Shown here piece by piece: positions 54,292 to 64,000 of a stretch of DNA of 64,000 nt (the first letter of the stretch is position 1; each line of letters begins with the position of its first letter). This stretch comes from an uncultured Collinsella sp. GTDB taxonomy: Bacteria; Actinomycetota; Coriobacteriia; Coriobacteriales; Coriobacteriaceae. The notes below the pieces were generated by a model that saw only the letters and a list, made by a program, of their open reading frames with translations, ran no database searches and was not told where the DNA came from. The stretch lies in NCBI GenBank assembly GCA_902470365.1, contig CABRFZ010000002.1:1-64000 (forward strand), read 5' to 3'. The translations under genes and the position numbers were made by a program.

Positions 54292-54400
54292 CTCTAGGTT
54301 TCTCAGGTGCCGGAGATTGCCCCGAAAGAGGAGCGCAGCGTACTTTGGGTACGCAAGCGACGGTTTGAGGGGCAAGATCCGGTGCCTGAGGAAGCTAGAG
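54292..54400 (-). other. Structured element C downstream of the double-cubane gene
   Basis: Imperfect 32 bp arms (54292-54323 and 54369-54400) enclose a second hairpin GCGTAC-TTTGG-GTACGC (54338-54354). On the minus strand the inside reads CCGTCGCTT, hairpin, TGCGCTCCTC, loosely like elements A and B around valS. One arm overlaps the stop codon of the upstream gene. It may be a processing or terminator structure between the reductase and its activase. Confidence 0.5.
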
Positions 54401-55558
54401 GGTTTCGATGAAGGCGGCGATGCGCGTCTCGATCTGGCCCATGTCGCCGTTGCTGTAGTCGGTCTCAATCTTCATATACGGAATACCCGCACCCTCGACA
54501 GCCTCCTGCATGCGCGCACTCTCCACGTTAAAGGTGTGGCACGCCTGGAGCACGTTCTCCACTACGCCATCGACGTGATACTTCTCGCACATGGCCAGCG
54601 TATTATCCATACGACCGTCGTTGGGCGTCATGACCGAGCAGTTGATATCCAGGTAGCGGTCGGCGATGGCGCGCAGGATGTCGGGAGCCTCCGAATCAAT
54701 CATCATGGCCGCCGTGCGCTCGCCCGAGCAGTCGTCCATGCACACGACCACACCGCCGTTGGACTCGATGGTGCGACCGATCTTGTTGATCACACCGCCC
54801 ACCGGGCAACCGGTGATCAGAATGCGCTTGGCATCCGCCGCAACCGGGCGCTCGCCCGCGTCGTAGGCCTCGCGCAGCTTGACAACCTTTTGCTCCAGCT
54901 GCTGCGTATAGGCCTCGATATCAAAGCTGAACGTACCGGCAAACATGGTGCTCATCAGGTCGACGCCGCTCATGGCCGCCGGTTGGTTGGCCTGCAGCGC
55001 AAACATCTCGAGCTGGGCCGCACGCAAGCGGTTGCGACGACGGGCGGCAGCGCGCAGGTCATCGTCGGTAATCGTGATGCCGTAGAAGTTCTCGAGCTCC
55101 TCCTTGAGCAGGCGGCACTCCTCGTACCAGCCTTCACGCTCGTAGGCGCGATCGCGACCCTGCGGAAGATGCAGAATGTGCGTGCGCTTGAGCTCGTTGA
55201 GCAGCTCGTACATCTTCTTCTTGCCGTCGCAGGTGGTCTCACCGATGATCATGTCGCTAAAGTACGTAAATGGGCACTTTTGGGAGTAGGCGAAACCGTA
55301 TGTCGATTTGATGAGCGGACACAGATTTGCAGGCAGCACCTTCTCGGCCTCGGGAATCACCTCGTCGGATGTGCCGCACAGAGCCACGCTCGAGGCCCCC
55401 GCGGCATCGATAATCTCGAGCGGCGTATAGCTGCACAAAAAGCCGACCAGGCGATTACCCGCCTGCTTATAATCCTTGACGCGAATAAACGCCGCCTTGC
55501 GCTGCTCGTTGAACTCCTCAAACGTGCGCGGCAACGGCTGTTCCTCGATATCGGCCAT
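54395..55558 (-). CDS. Double-cubane-cluster reductase, HgdB-like (copy 1)
   Basis: A 387-residue protein of the 2-hydroxyacyl-CoA dehydratase D-component/double-cubane-cluster family, which reduces small or activated substrates at very low potential. The cluster cysteines appear in FLCSYTPLE, ANLCPLIKS, QKCPFTYFSD and ETTCDGKKK, with more in ITGCPVGG and MDDCSGER. It stands alone rather than as an alpha/beta pair, as in double-cubane-cluster anaerobic reductases. The ATG at 55558 has GAGAGGGGAAC. The activase is downstream. The substrate is unknown. Confidence 0.87.
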   Translation of the reverse strand: MADIEEQPLPRTFEEFNEQRKAAFIRVKDYKQAGNRLVGFLCSYTPLEIIDAAGASSVALCGTSDEVIPEAEKVLPANLCPLIKSTYGFAYSQKCPFTYFSDMIIGETTCDGKKKMYELLNELKRTHILHLPQGRDRAYEREGWYEECRLLKEELENFYGITITDDDLRAAARRRNRLRAAQLEMFALQANQPAAMSGVDLMSTMFAGTFSFDIEAYTQQLEQKVVKLREAYDAGERPVAADAKRILITGCPVGGVINKIGRTIESNGGVVVCMDDCSGERTAAMMIDSEAPDILRAIADRYLDINCSVMTPNDGRMDNTLAMCEKYHVDGVVENVLQACHTFNVESARMQEAVEGAGIPYMKIETDYSNGDMGQIETRIAAFIETL

Positions 55559-55634
55559 AGTAGTTCCCCTCTCTTGCACCGATATACCGACAATTAAACA
55601 ACAAACCCACGCCATACCCAAAAGGAAGCATTCT

Positions 55635-56409
55635 CTAGGGAATGGCGTCGATAAGCTCCTGCGTATACGGATCGCTCGGGTGCGCGATCACGTCCTCGGC
55701 CGCGCCTTCCTCGACAAGACGACCGTGGTAGAGCACGCCAATCCGGTCGGACATATGCCGAACCACACGCATATCATGCGTGATAAACAGCAGTGCCACG
55801 CCCGTCGTGCGCTGCAGGTCGCGAAGCAGGTTGAGCACTTGGGCCTGAACGGACACGTCAAGCGCCGAGACCGGCTCGTCGCATACCACAAGGCGCGGCT
55901 CGCAAATAAGCGCCCGTGCCAGGTTGAGTCGCTGACGCTGTCCCCCCGAAAGGTCATGCGGATAGCGGTCGTAATGCTCTGCCAGAAGACCGACCGAGGC
56001 CAGGGCCGAGAGCGCGCGCCCATGGCGCTCATCCGCATCGCGCACGCCGGCGATAATCAACGGCTCCTCCAAAATGCGGCCGACACGGTTGCGCGGGTCA
56101 AAAGCCGTAGAGCTATCCTGGAATACCAGCTGGATCTCGCGGCGAAACGGCTTGCGTTCGCGCTCCGACATCGTAGCGAGGTCGTGCCCGCGATAGACAA
56201 TCGAGCCGGAATCCGCACGCTCGAGACCACAGATCAGGCGTCCAGTCGTCGACTTGCCCGATCCGGATTCGCCAACCAGGCCATAGACCTCGCCCGGCGC
56301 GATCTCAAACGAAAGGTCGTCCACGGCGGTAAAGGCCTGACGCTTAAAACCTGAGCCCGGCATGGGATACGTTTTAGTCAGATGTGAGACCCTAAGCAGA
56401 GCTTCGCTA

Positions 56410-56420
<11 letters not shown>
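55635..56420 (-). CDS. oppF: Oligopeptide/nickel-type ABC transporter ATP-binding protein
   Basis: A 261-residue ATPase. Walker A GLVGESGSGKSTTGR, signature LSGGQRQRLNLARAL and Walker B RLVVCDEPVSALD are intact. It is the second of two ATPases of the transporter. The start at 56420 overlaps the oppD end by 11 bases and has AAAGGGGAG. It lacks the Cys-rich oligopeptide/dipeptide C-terminal motif present in oppD. It is 76 bases upstream of the double-cubane gene, so probably in the same transcript. Confidence 0.92.
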
Positions 56421-57405
<985 letters not shown>

Positions 57406-57408
57406 GGG

Positions 57409-58239
57409 CTAGTCCTCCTTGGTCTTGGGGTCGAGGGCGTCGCGCAGGCCGTCGCCGGCAAGGTTCAGCGAAAGCACACTCGCGATGATGGCGATAGCCG
57501 GGAAGAAGATCATCCACCAGGCTTTACGCATCACGTTCTTGCCCGCCTGCAGGATGTTGCCCCAACTGGCATCGGGTGCCTTGATGCCCAGTCCCAAAAA
57601 GGAAAGCGCGGCCTCCGAGAGCACGGCCTCGGCAAAGACGAAGGTCGCCTGCACCAGGAAGGGTGCCATAACGTTGGGCACGATATGCAGCCACACGATG
57701 CGCGCGGTCGAGGCGCCCTGCACGCGCAGGGCCTCCACAAAGGGCTCCTCCTTGACCACCATCGCACGCGAGCGCACGATGCGCGCCATGCTGGGCGTAT
57801 AGACGATGGAGAGCGCGATGATAACGTTCCACACGCTCGCCCCCATCATGGCCGTGAGTGCGATAGCCAAAAGCACGCCCGGAATGGACATAAGACCGTC
57901 GCAGATGCGCATGAGAATATGATCGAGCCTCTCGTTGTAGCACGCATAGGCGCCGATCACCAAGCCGAGCGCACTCGTCGCGAGCGTGACGGCAATGCCA
58001 ACGCCAAGTGACACGCGCGCGCCCGCGATGACGCGGGCAAGCAGGTCGCGGCCAAAGTCATCGCAGCCAAAGGGATGCGCGGGCGAAGGTGCCGAAAGTC
58101 GCAACGTCATCTCCTGCGCATTGGGATCAACCGTCCACACCAGCGGACCGACGAGCGCGATCAGCGCGATCGCCAGGAAAATGCAGCCGCCGACCACAAA
58201 CCCCTTGTTGGCAAGAGCCTTCTTAAAGTTTGCCATCAT
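57409..58239 (-). CDS. oppC: Oligopeptide/nickel-type ABC transporter permease
   Basis: A 276-residue inner-membrane permease with an N-terminal membrane segment, a DPNAQEM..SPAHPFGCDDFGRD motif and the EAA loop (EEPFVEALRVQGASTARIVWLHIVPN). The start at 58239 overlaps the oppB stop (ATGA) and has GGGG at six bases. Confidence 0.92.
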   Translation of the reverse strand: MMANFKKALANKGFVVGGCIFLAIALIALVGPLVWTVDPNAQEMTLRLSAPSPAHPFGCDDFGRDLLARVIAGARVSLGVGIAVTLATSALGLVIGAYACYNERLDHILMRICDGLMSIPGVLLAIALTAMMGASVWNVIIALSIVYTPSMARIVRSRAMVVKEEPFVEALRVQGASTARIVWLHIVPNVMAPFLVQATFVFAEAVLSEAALSFLGLGIKAPDASWGNILQAGKNVMRKAWWMIFFPAIAIIASVLSLNLAGDGLRDALDPKTKED

Positions 58240-59189
58240 GCATCGCCCCATTTGCGAGCGCGCGGGTCAAAAGCGCCGTAGGCAAGGTCGACGACCAGAT
58301 TGATCACCGAATTCAACAAGGCGATGACCAGCAGCACGCCCTGAATCACCGGATAGTCGCGACGCTCGATAGAGCTCGTGACCAGCTGGCCCAAACCGGG
58401 GATGTTAAAAATGGCCTCAGTCACCACGGCGCCCGTAATCAGGGCGCCAAAAGAATAGCCGACCGAGGTGAGAATCGGCAGCGCTGCGTTGCGCAGGGCA
58501 TGGGCCAGCACCACGCGAACCTCGGAGACGCCCTTGGCACGCGCCGTCTTAACGCAGTCAAGCTGCATAGCCTCGATAACGCTCGAACGGGTCATGCGCA
58601 TGAGCAGGGCCGCCTGCACGCATCCAAGCGATATGGCCGGCAACGCAAGATAGCGTAAATGGCTGAACCAGCCCTTCGATAGCGGCGCATAGCCGGCCAC
58701 CGGGAACACACGCAACGTGACGGCAAACAGCCACATAAGCATGAGCGCCATCAAAAAGCCGGGTATCGCCACGCCCAAAAGAGCAACGACACGCAAGACC
58801 GCGTCGGTGCGCGACCCATGTTTGAGGGCAGCGACGACGCCGCAGGGCAGTGCAATCAACAGCGCGATGAGCTGCGCCAGAAGCGCGAGCGATAGCGTGG
58901 GGCCAAAGTGCTCGGCGATCGCCTGCGTAACGGGCTGGCGCATAAAATACGAATCGCCCAGGTCGCCGGTAAGTACGCCGCCCATCCACTCAACGTAGCG
59001 CTGCGGCAGCGGCTCGTTGAGTCCCAGGCTATCGTTGACGCGCTCGATCTGGTCGGCCGTAGCCTCCATGCCGAGCATCGAAGAGGCCGGGTCGCCCGGC
59101 GTGAGATAGATAATCAAAAACACGACGACCGAGATAATGAGCATCACCGGAACCATCGCGCCTATACGTTTGAGCGTGTACTTCAACAT
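58236..59189 (-). CDS. oppB: Oligopeptide/nickel-type ABC transporter permease
   Basis: A 317-residue permease beginning MLKYTLKRIGAMVPVMLIISVVVF. It has LTPGDPASSMLG near residue 31 and an EAA loop (DCVKTARAKGVSEVRVVLAHALRN). It has about six membrane segments. It precedes oppC and pairs with it in the membrane. Confidence 0.92.
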   Translation of the reverse strand: MLKYTLKRIGAMVPVMLIISVVVFLIIYLTPGDPASSMLGMEATADQIERVNDSLGLNEPLPQRYVEWMGGVLTGDLGDSYFMRQPVTQAIAEHFGPTLSLALLAQLIALLIALPCGVVAALKHGSRTDAVLRVVALLGVAIPGFLMALMLMWLFAVTLRVFPVAGYAPLSKGWFSHLRYLALPAISLGCVQAALLMRMTRSSVIEAMQLDCVKTARAKGVSEVRVVLAHALRNAALPILTSVGYSFGALITGAVVTEAIFNIPGLGQLVTSSIERRDYPVIQGVLLVIALLNSVINLVVDLAYGAFDPRARKWGDA

Positions 59190-59277
59190 GCGAGGCGTCT
59201 ATTTCCCCTCTGAACGTGGACAGGGTGTGGCGGCCGCAGGGGACCAGACCCCTCCAGCCGCCACACCATCTATTGCA

Positions 59278-60888
59278 TTACTCCGGACGCTTGGCGTTCC
59301 AGATGATGGCGCCGTCGAGCACTTCGACGTCCTCGACGTCTGCCTGGGTGCCCGTGATGGAAGCGTAGTGGCAAAGCGGCTCGATGACGGCGATCTCGTA
59401 GAGGCGCTCCTGAGCCTCGGCCCACTTCTTGGCCGCGGTGTCGGTGTCCTTGGCGGTGCGGGTCTCGGCCACGAGCTTGAGCGCCTTCTCGTCGGACAGG
59501 CCATAGAAGGCCTTGGAGACCGAGAGGGACTGGGCCGGGATGGGCTTGTAGTTGGTGGAGGCCACAAAGAGGTCCCACTGCTCGGGCTTGCTGGAGCGGA
59601 TGTCCATGAAGGTCGCGAACTCGTAGCTGTCGACCTCGGCGGTGAAGCCGGCCTTCTCGAGCTGCTCCTGCAGCGCGACGGTGGCGTTGTACATATCCTT
59701 GTAGTCGGGGGTGGTCAGCAGCTTAACCGTCTCACCGGCATAGGAGGTCTTGGCCAGGGCCTTCTTGGCGGCCTTGGCGTCGGCCTGGTTGAAGTACTTC
59801 TTGCCCGCGTCGGTCGCCCACTGAGTGTTCTCGGGGTTGCCAAGGTTGGGATCGATGTTGAAGAGCTCCTTCTCGCCATAGGCGGCAAGAGCGGCCGCCT
59901 CGCAGTCGATAGCCATGAGGGCGCACTTGCGGATCTCCTCGTCGGCGAAGATGCCCTCGTTCATGTTGAGGAAGGCGGTCAGAACGCCGGCGTTATGGGT
60001 GTAGAGCTTGACGTCGTCGTTGCCGTCGAAGTCGTGGTAGTTCTCGGTGGGGATCTCGCCAGCGATATCGTACTCGCCGGTCTCAAACCCGCTCACGCGC
60101 GTGGAGGCCTCGGTCACGAACTGATAGTAGATGTCCTTGGTGGGCGCGGAGACCTTGCCGGTGTAGCCCGAAGCCTTGCCGTGGGCGGCGACATAGTCCT
60201 CGTAGCGGGTGAGATGGACGTACTGGTCCTGCTTCCACTCCACAAACTTGTAGGCACCGGTACCCACGTACTCGGTCACGCCGGTATCGCCCGCGGCCTC
60301 GATGACCTCGGAGGGGAAGATGCCCGGATACTGGGAGTGGTTGCCCAGGATAATCAGAAAGTCGATGGCGGGCTCGGTCAGCGTGCAGGTGACCTCGTGG
60401 TCGCCCGAGGCGGCGAAAGTGGCGCCGGGCAGCAGGCTCGCGGCGCGGTCGTTGACGGTGAGCCAGCGGTTCATCGAGGCCACGACGTCCTCGGAGCCAA
60501 GCTCCTTGCCGTTGTGGAAGGTGACACCCTCGCGCAGCTTGATGGTGTAGGTCAGGCCGTCATCGGAGACCTCATAGCCCTTGGCCAGCACGGGCTGGGG
60601 CTCGTAGTCGCTATCGAGGCCAAAGAGCGGCTCGACGACGTTGCAGATGATGTCCATGGTCACAAGCGACGACGTGGTGTGCGGATCGAGGCCGTCCGGG
60701 CTCGCCGGGAGCGCGATCTGCAGCTCGTCGCGATACTCCACATCCTGGCCGGAGGCAGCGGCGCTACCGCTCTCGGCGCCCGAACCGCCGCAGCCGGTGA
60801 GGCCGAGGCCCGCCATGGCGCACAGGGCAGCGGAGCCGGTCAGAAAACCGCGACGGGAGACGCCCGCCTTGAAAAGGTCGTTGTTCAT
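59278..60888 (-). CDS. oppA: ABC transporter substrate-binding lipoprotein (family 5)
   Basis: A 536-residue SBP_bac_5 protein. The N-terminus has a twin-arginine-like stretch (SRRGFLTGSAALCAMAGLGL) and a lipobox LTGC, so it is probably a membrane-anchored lipoprotein on the outside. YEVSDDGLTYTIKLREGVTFHNGKE is the family core. It supplies ligand to OppBCDF; peptides, nickel complexes or other small compounds are possible. The start at 60888 has GAAAGGAACTC. It is first of the five transporter genes, after the terminator at 61016-61039. Confidence 0.9.
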   Translation of the reverse strand: MNNDLFKAGVSRRGFLTGSAALCAMAGLGLTGCGGSGAESGSAAASGQDVEYRDELQIALPASPDGLDPHTTSSLVTMDIICNVVEPLFGLDSDYEPQPVLAKGYEVSDDGLTYTIKLREGVTFHNGKELGSEDVVASMNRWLTVNDRAASLLPGATFAASGDHEVTCTLTEPAIDFLIILGNHSQYPGIFPSEVIEAAGDTGVTEYVGTGAYKFVEWKQDQYVHLTRYEDYVAAHGKASGYTGKVSAPTKDIYYQFVTEASTRVSGFETGEYDIAGEIPTENYHDFDGNDDVKLYTHNAGVLTAFLNMNEGIFADEEIRKCALMAIDCEAAALAAYGEKELFNIDPNLGNPENTQWATDAGKKYFNQADAKAAKKALAKTSYAGETVKLLTTPDYKDMYNATVALQEQLEKAGFTAEVDSYEFATFMDIRSSKPEQWDLFVASTNYKPIPAQSLSVSKAFYGLSDEKALKLVAETRTAKDTDTAAKKWAEAQERLYEIAVIEPLCHYASITGTQADVEDVEVLDGAIIWNAKRPE

Positions 60889-61015
60889 TGAGTTCCTTTC
60901 GTGTCTGAACAAACGGATAGAATCTGCCAGGACGGCGGAAATCCCCGCCCCGGCAGCTATGCGAAGCCGATCGGCGCCCTGCGGTGCATCCGGACACCGG
61001 CCGGCATGGCAACAG

Positions 61016-61039
61016 AAAAATCCCTATCGCGCGGATAGG
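61016..61039 (-). terminator. Terminator after double-cubane gene copy 2
   Basis: CCTATC-CGCGC-GATAGG on the minus strand is followed by GATTTTTC. It lies 34 bases after the stop at 61073, so copy 2 may be separately transcribed from the transporter. Confidence 0.7.
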
Positions 61040-61072
61040 AACACCCGGCGGCACAGCTTAGCGCAGGTGCGG

Positions 61073-62356
61073 CTAAATCGTCTCGAGGAAGGCCTCGATG
61101 CGGGTCTGGAGCTGACCGGCATCCTCGCCGGCGTAGTCGGTCGTGATGTGCATAAACGGAATGCCGGCCTCCTCGGCGGCCTTCTCCACGGCAAACGACT
61201 CCATCTCGTAGAGCGTGCAGAACTGCAGGGCCACGTCGACGATACCGTCGGCATGCAGGTCCTTGGCCATCTGGACAATGTCCTTCATACGCTGGTCATT
61301 GGGCGTAAAGACAGCGCAGTTGATCTTAAAGTAGCGCTCGGCGATGGCGTCGAGCATCTCGTCGACCGTCTCGCCGGACTCGTCGACCAGGTCCTTGTAG
61401 TAGCGCGAGCCCGTGCAGGACTCCTCGCCCACCACGACGCCGCCGGCCTTCTCGATAAGGTTGAACAGCTTCCAGTTGGGCACGGCCATGGGCGTACCGG
61501 TGTACAGGATGCGCTTGGTCCCCTTGGGCGCCACGCCCTCGCCGGCCTCGACACGCTGCTCGCACTCAGCCGCCATATCGTTGATGGCTCCGGTCAGACG
61601 CAGCGTGTCGTCCATAAAGGCGGCCTGAACGGTCAGCAGGCTATCGAGACCGCTGATGGGCGCCGGGTCGGCAGCGCGCGTGGCTGCGAGGCGCTGCAGG
61701 GCGCGACGCTTCTCATTGACGGCGTGGATGGCGGCCTTCAGACGCTCGGGCGTAATCTTGACGCCGCACTCTTCCTCGATCTTGGCGGCGAGCTTCTTGA
61801 CCTCGGCCTTCCAGGTCACGAGCGTCGACTCGTCGTGCACGTTGGGAATATCCATGACGTACATGTTCTTTTGCGTGGCAAAGAACTCGTAGGCCTTTTT
61901 CTTGCCGTCGCAGGTGTTCTCGCCTACCACCAAGTCACTCGACTCAATATAGGGGCAGACCTCGCCCAGCTTAAAGCCGGCAAAGCTCTTGATAAGCGGG
62001 CAGGTGTTGCGCGGCAGGTGCTCCTCGACCTTATCGGTTGCCCAGTCGGCACCCGAGCACAGACCCACAGGAATGCCGTCACAGGCAAGCACGATCTCCT
62101 CGGGCACGTACACGCAGAACGAGCCCACGATCTTGGTGGCCTCGCCGGCCTCCTTCTTGTCGAGCATCTCCTTAATGCGACCGCTATGGATGTTGGTGGC
62201 CACAAAGTCCAGGTAGGACGTGGACTTGGGGCGATTGTTCTGCGTAAGGAACATATCGCCGTACATCTGGCCCACGGCGCCCAGCAGCATATCGTGGTCG
62301 GTAAGATTCATGCCGAGGCTCTCCCACATCGGATGGAAATCAAATTCTTCAGCCAT
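61073..62356 (-). CDS. Double-cubane-cluster reductase, HgdB-like (copy 2)
   Basis: A 427-residue paralogue of the protein at 54395-55558, with about 40 extra N-terminal residues. The cluster cysteines lie in GSFCVYVPEE, NTCPLIKSFAGFKLGEVCP and ENTCDGKKKAYEF. EESCTGSRYYKD and FTPNDQRMKD match the second-half motifs of copy 1. GAGAGGGGAACC precedes the start, nearly the same leader as copy 1. No activase is adjacent on this side; it may share the one at 53475. The substrate is unknown. Confidence 0.87.
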   Translation of the reverse strand: MAEEFDFHPMWESLGMNLTDHDMLLGAVGQMYGDMFLTQNNRPKSTSYLDFVATNIHSGRIKEMLDKKEAGEATKIVGSFCVYVPEEIVLACDGIPVGLCSGADWATDKVEEHLPRNTCPLIKSFAGFKLGEVCPYIESSDLVVGENTCDGKKKAYEFFATQKNMYVMDIPNVHDESTLVTWKAEVKKLAAKIEEECGVKITPERLKAAIHAVNEKRRALQRLAATRAADPAPISGLDSLLTVQAAFMDDTLRLTGAINDMAAECEQRVEAGEGVAPKGTKRILYTGTPMAVPNWKLFNLIEKAGGVVVGEESCTGSRYYKDLVDESGETVDEMLDAIAERYFKINCAVFTPNDQRMKDIVQMAKDLHADGIVDVALQFCTLYEMESFAVEKAAEEAGIPFMHITTDYAGEDAGQLQTRIEAFLETI

Positions 62357-62515
62357 GACGGTTCCCCTCTCGAACCAAATACGGATAGCTACGGTATTGC
62401 TGCACGACGGACGGCGATTGCCCGGCCGTGCTCAAACCCGGAATTTTAGGGAACCTGCTTTGCGGTCGATTATTTAGTTGCGCGTCGTCTCTCCCGGAGC
62501 CGTGAACATACCTGC

Positions 62516-62584
62516 TCATATGCGACTCCGAGCCATATATAGGGCACGCGCGGCAACGCGGCGAATGTATGTCGTCTGCGGCAT
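62516..62584 (-). CDS. Possible 22-residue small protein
   Basis: ATG at 62584 is preceded by AGGAGG with 8-base spacing. The frame encodes MPQTTYIRRVAARALYMARS plus two residues, basic and amphipathic. It is 160 bases upstream of double-cubane copy 2 and could be a leader peptide. The only evidence is the ribosome binding site. Confidence 0.25.
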   Translation of the reverse strand: MPQTTYIRRVAARALYMARSRI

Positions 62585-62785
62585 GTGCGCACCCTCCTTT
62601 GCAAGTTAAGGTCAACTATATCAACGGTCATCGACCATGCGAACACCGTTGACATTCGTACGACAGCGTCGTGTGCCGTCGTTTAATAAATAATTATCTA
62701 TATTGATAAGAGTTTGTCATCCCTCATTCGGCGAGCGGCAAGACAATGCCGCCGAGGCTTATATCCCCGGCGGCATTACCCGGCG
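62585..62785. other. Intergenic region before modC end
   Basis: An AT-rich stretch that probably holds the promoter for the double-cubane gene. At 62745-62777 is a hairpin AATGCCGCCG/CGGCGGCATT, 8 bases after the modC stop, a likely modC terminator although the T tract is weak. No gene was seen. Confidence 0.45.
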
Positions 62786-63856
62786 CTATCGACAAACCAG
62801 GTGAATCCTACTCGCATCAAAATGCATGCGCAGAGTCTCACCCGCCTGCGGCAGCTCTTCCACGGGTACACTCACCTTATTCACCTTCCACTGCAGACGC
62901 GTGGGCGCATCAGCACGCGGCACGTCCAGCAGCACCAGCCGCTCAAAGCGCGAATCGCTCACACGGGCCACGTGCAAATCGTAGCTGTTGCGACCGCGCT
63001 CCGCGCGATTGTCAACATGGAAGTAGCTCGCACGAATACCGAGGTACGTCACGTTATCGGGAACCTCATGGCCCACGTTAAAGGTCATGCCCCAGTCCAG
63101 GGCTTCAACTTCCTGAGACCCGATCTTGCGCGCCCGGCTTGTGTTCTTGCAGCCCGTCAGGCGCAGTGCCGCCAGCGTCTGCGGACGGCGGACCACGTCC
63201 TCGACGGAGCCGATCTCCTCAACATGCCCGTCGTGCATCACGCAGATACGCTGGCACAGGCGGCACGCTTCGTCGATGTCGTGGCTCACGTAGAGCACGG
63301 TGCGGTTGCACACATCAAAGAGGTCGAGCATGTTTTGCTCGAGCGCGCTCTTAAGATAGGAATCGAGTGCGCTCATGGGCTCGTCGAACATAAAGATGCC
63401 CGGGTGCGCCGCCACCATGCGCGCGAGCGCCACGCGCTGCTGCTGGCCGCCCGAGAGGCGCGCGGGATAGCGGTCGGCGAAATCAGCCAGACCGAAAATG
63501 CCCAGATAGCGCTCGGCGAGCTTTTTGCGCGCAGCGGCGTCGCCCACGTCCTTTACACCGGCACATACGTTATCGGCCACCGTCATGTTGGGAAACAACT
63601 GATAGTTTTGGAACAACAAGGCGCATTTTCGCTCCTGGGGCGACAGGTTGATGCCCGCCGCCGAGTCAAAAAAGGTCACGCCGTTGACAACGATCTTTCC
63701 CTCGTCGGGCGTCTCCACACCGGAAATGCAGCGCAGTGTGCAGCTCTTGCCGCAACCTGAGGCACCGAGCAGCGCCACGCGCTCCTCGCCGGCCTCAAGC
63801 TGCATGTCGAGCATAAACCCGGGATAGCGCTTTTTGATATCCAGAACGAGCGACAT
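62786..63856 (-). CDS. modC: Molybdate-type ABC transporter ATP-binding protein
   Basis: A 356-residue ATPase powering molybdate (or tungstate/sulfate-like oxyanion) import. Walker A LLGASGCGKSCTLR, signature LSGGQQQRVALARM and Walker B IFMFDEPMSALD are intact. The C-terminal ~110 residues resemble a TOBE/MOP-like ligand-sensing domain. It overlaps the modB end closely (3 base gap). Molybdate fits the molybdoenzymes and mobA in the window. Confidence 0.85.
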   Translation of the reverse strand: MSLVLDIKKRYPGFMLDMQLEAGEERVALLGASGCGKSCTLRCISGVETPDEGKIVVNGVTFFDSAAGINLSPQERKCALLFQNYQLFPNMTVADNVCAGVKDVGDAAARKKLAERYLGIFGLADFADRYPARLSGGQQQRVALARMVAAHPGIFMFDEPMSALDSYLKSALEQNMLDLFDVCNRTVLYVSHDIDEACRLCQRICVMHDGHVEEIGSVEDVVRRPQTLAALRLTGCKNTSRARKIGSQEVEALDWGMTFNVGHEVPDNVTYLGIRASYFHVDNRAERGRNSYDLHVARVSDSRFERLVLLDVPRADAPTRLQWKVNKVSVPVEELPQAGETLRMHFDASRIHLVCR

Positions 63857-63859
63857 GGC

Positions 63860-64000
63860 CTATCGACCTCCCTGCAAAGCGGCATCATCGCGCATGAGCT
63901 CGGCCAGCGCCTCGCGATCGATACGCAAGGCATCGCCGCCCGCCGGGTCGAGCGAATCGCCCTGTCCGGTGAGATCTTTGGCCTGTTTGCGCTCAACACG
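63860..64000 (-). CDS. modB: ABC transporter permease, C-terminal end (partial)
   Basis: The last 46 codons of a gene entering from the right edge, ending with TAG at 63860. The visible tail is hydrophilic (ERKQAKDLTGQGDSL...LMRDDAALQGGR) and contains the GGAGG site for modC. The identity as the molybdate permease is inferred only from its position before modC. Confidence 0.55.
   Translation of the reverse strand, partial: RVERKQAKDLTGQGDSLDPAGGDALRIDREALAELMRDDAALQGGR

Overview
The window is GC-rich, compactly coded DNA from an obligately anaerobic bacterium. It fits an actinobacterium of the class Coriobacteriia, most likely Collinsella or a close relative. This rests on gene content and style: clpX-clpP-tig next to tRNA-Leu, an Hyf-type formate hydrogenlyase, double-cubane-cluster proteins, a GlpA/DUF1667 triad, and frequent GAAAGG-type ribosome binding sites. 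The assignment is inference, because there is no rRNA or other phylogenetic marker in the window. Almost all genes lie on the minus strand.

Layout. 0-2.7 kb: thrS and a zinc-ribbon membrane protein. 2.8-3.5 kb: a gene-free array of nine ~80 bp units built from alternately oriented 15-mers. 3.7-8.2 kb (plus strand): a three-gene glycerol-3-phosphate oxidoreductase triad and an M24 peptidase. 8.3-16.6 kb: folC, valS, clpX, clpP, tig and tRNA-Leu. 16.7-20.4 kb: a xanthine dehydrogenase-type molybdenum hydroxylase in two genes. 20.7-22.0 kb: glutamate dehydrogenase. 22.3-27.0 kb: a DUF3343 protein, mobA, tRNA-Sec, selB and selA. 27.1-29.2 kb: an orphan molybdopterin oxidoreductase. 29.4-44.8 kb: a complete formate hydrogenlyase island in the order hydN, fdhF, hyfA to hyfI, hycH, hycI, focA. 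45-47.6 kb: an accessory patch with a RelB-like/PIN toxin-antitoxin pair, an AbiEi/DUF559-like protein and two tRNAs. 47.7-49.0 kb: brnQ. 49.1-62.4 kb: a minus-strand run with selenium genes (cysteine desulfurase family, DUF3343, yedF, selD), a glycosyltransferase, a dehydratase-type activator, two double-cubane-cluster reductases and an Opp-type ABC transporter. 62.8-64 kb: modC and the end of modB.

How it works together. Selenium, molybdenum and anaerobic redox chemistry dominate. SelA, SelB, SelD and tRNA-Sec are all encoded here, together with two of their clients. FdhF and SelD itself each have an in-frame UGA followed by a plausible SECIS hairpin, and simple ORF calling splits or truncates both. 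Molybdate uptake (modBC) and MobA supply the cofactor for FdhF and the second molybdoenzyme. The Hyf complex couples formate oxidation to hydrogen evolution through membrane antiporter-like subunits, with FocA moving formate. YedF, DUF3343 and the desulfurase-like protein belong to families linked to selenium mobilisation, and they share an apparent transcription unit with a glycosyltransferase overlapping selD and with the double-cubane reductase system.

Non-coding structure is unusually rich. It includes the 80 bp array, five copies of a 21-26 bp-arm palindrome (two pairs each bracket one gene), a structured element in inverted copies on both sides of valS with a weaker third copy near 54.3 kb, and two candidate palindromic operators.
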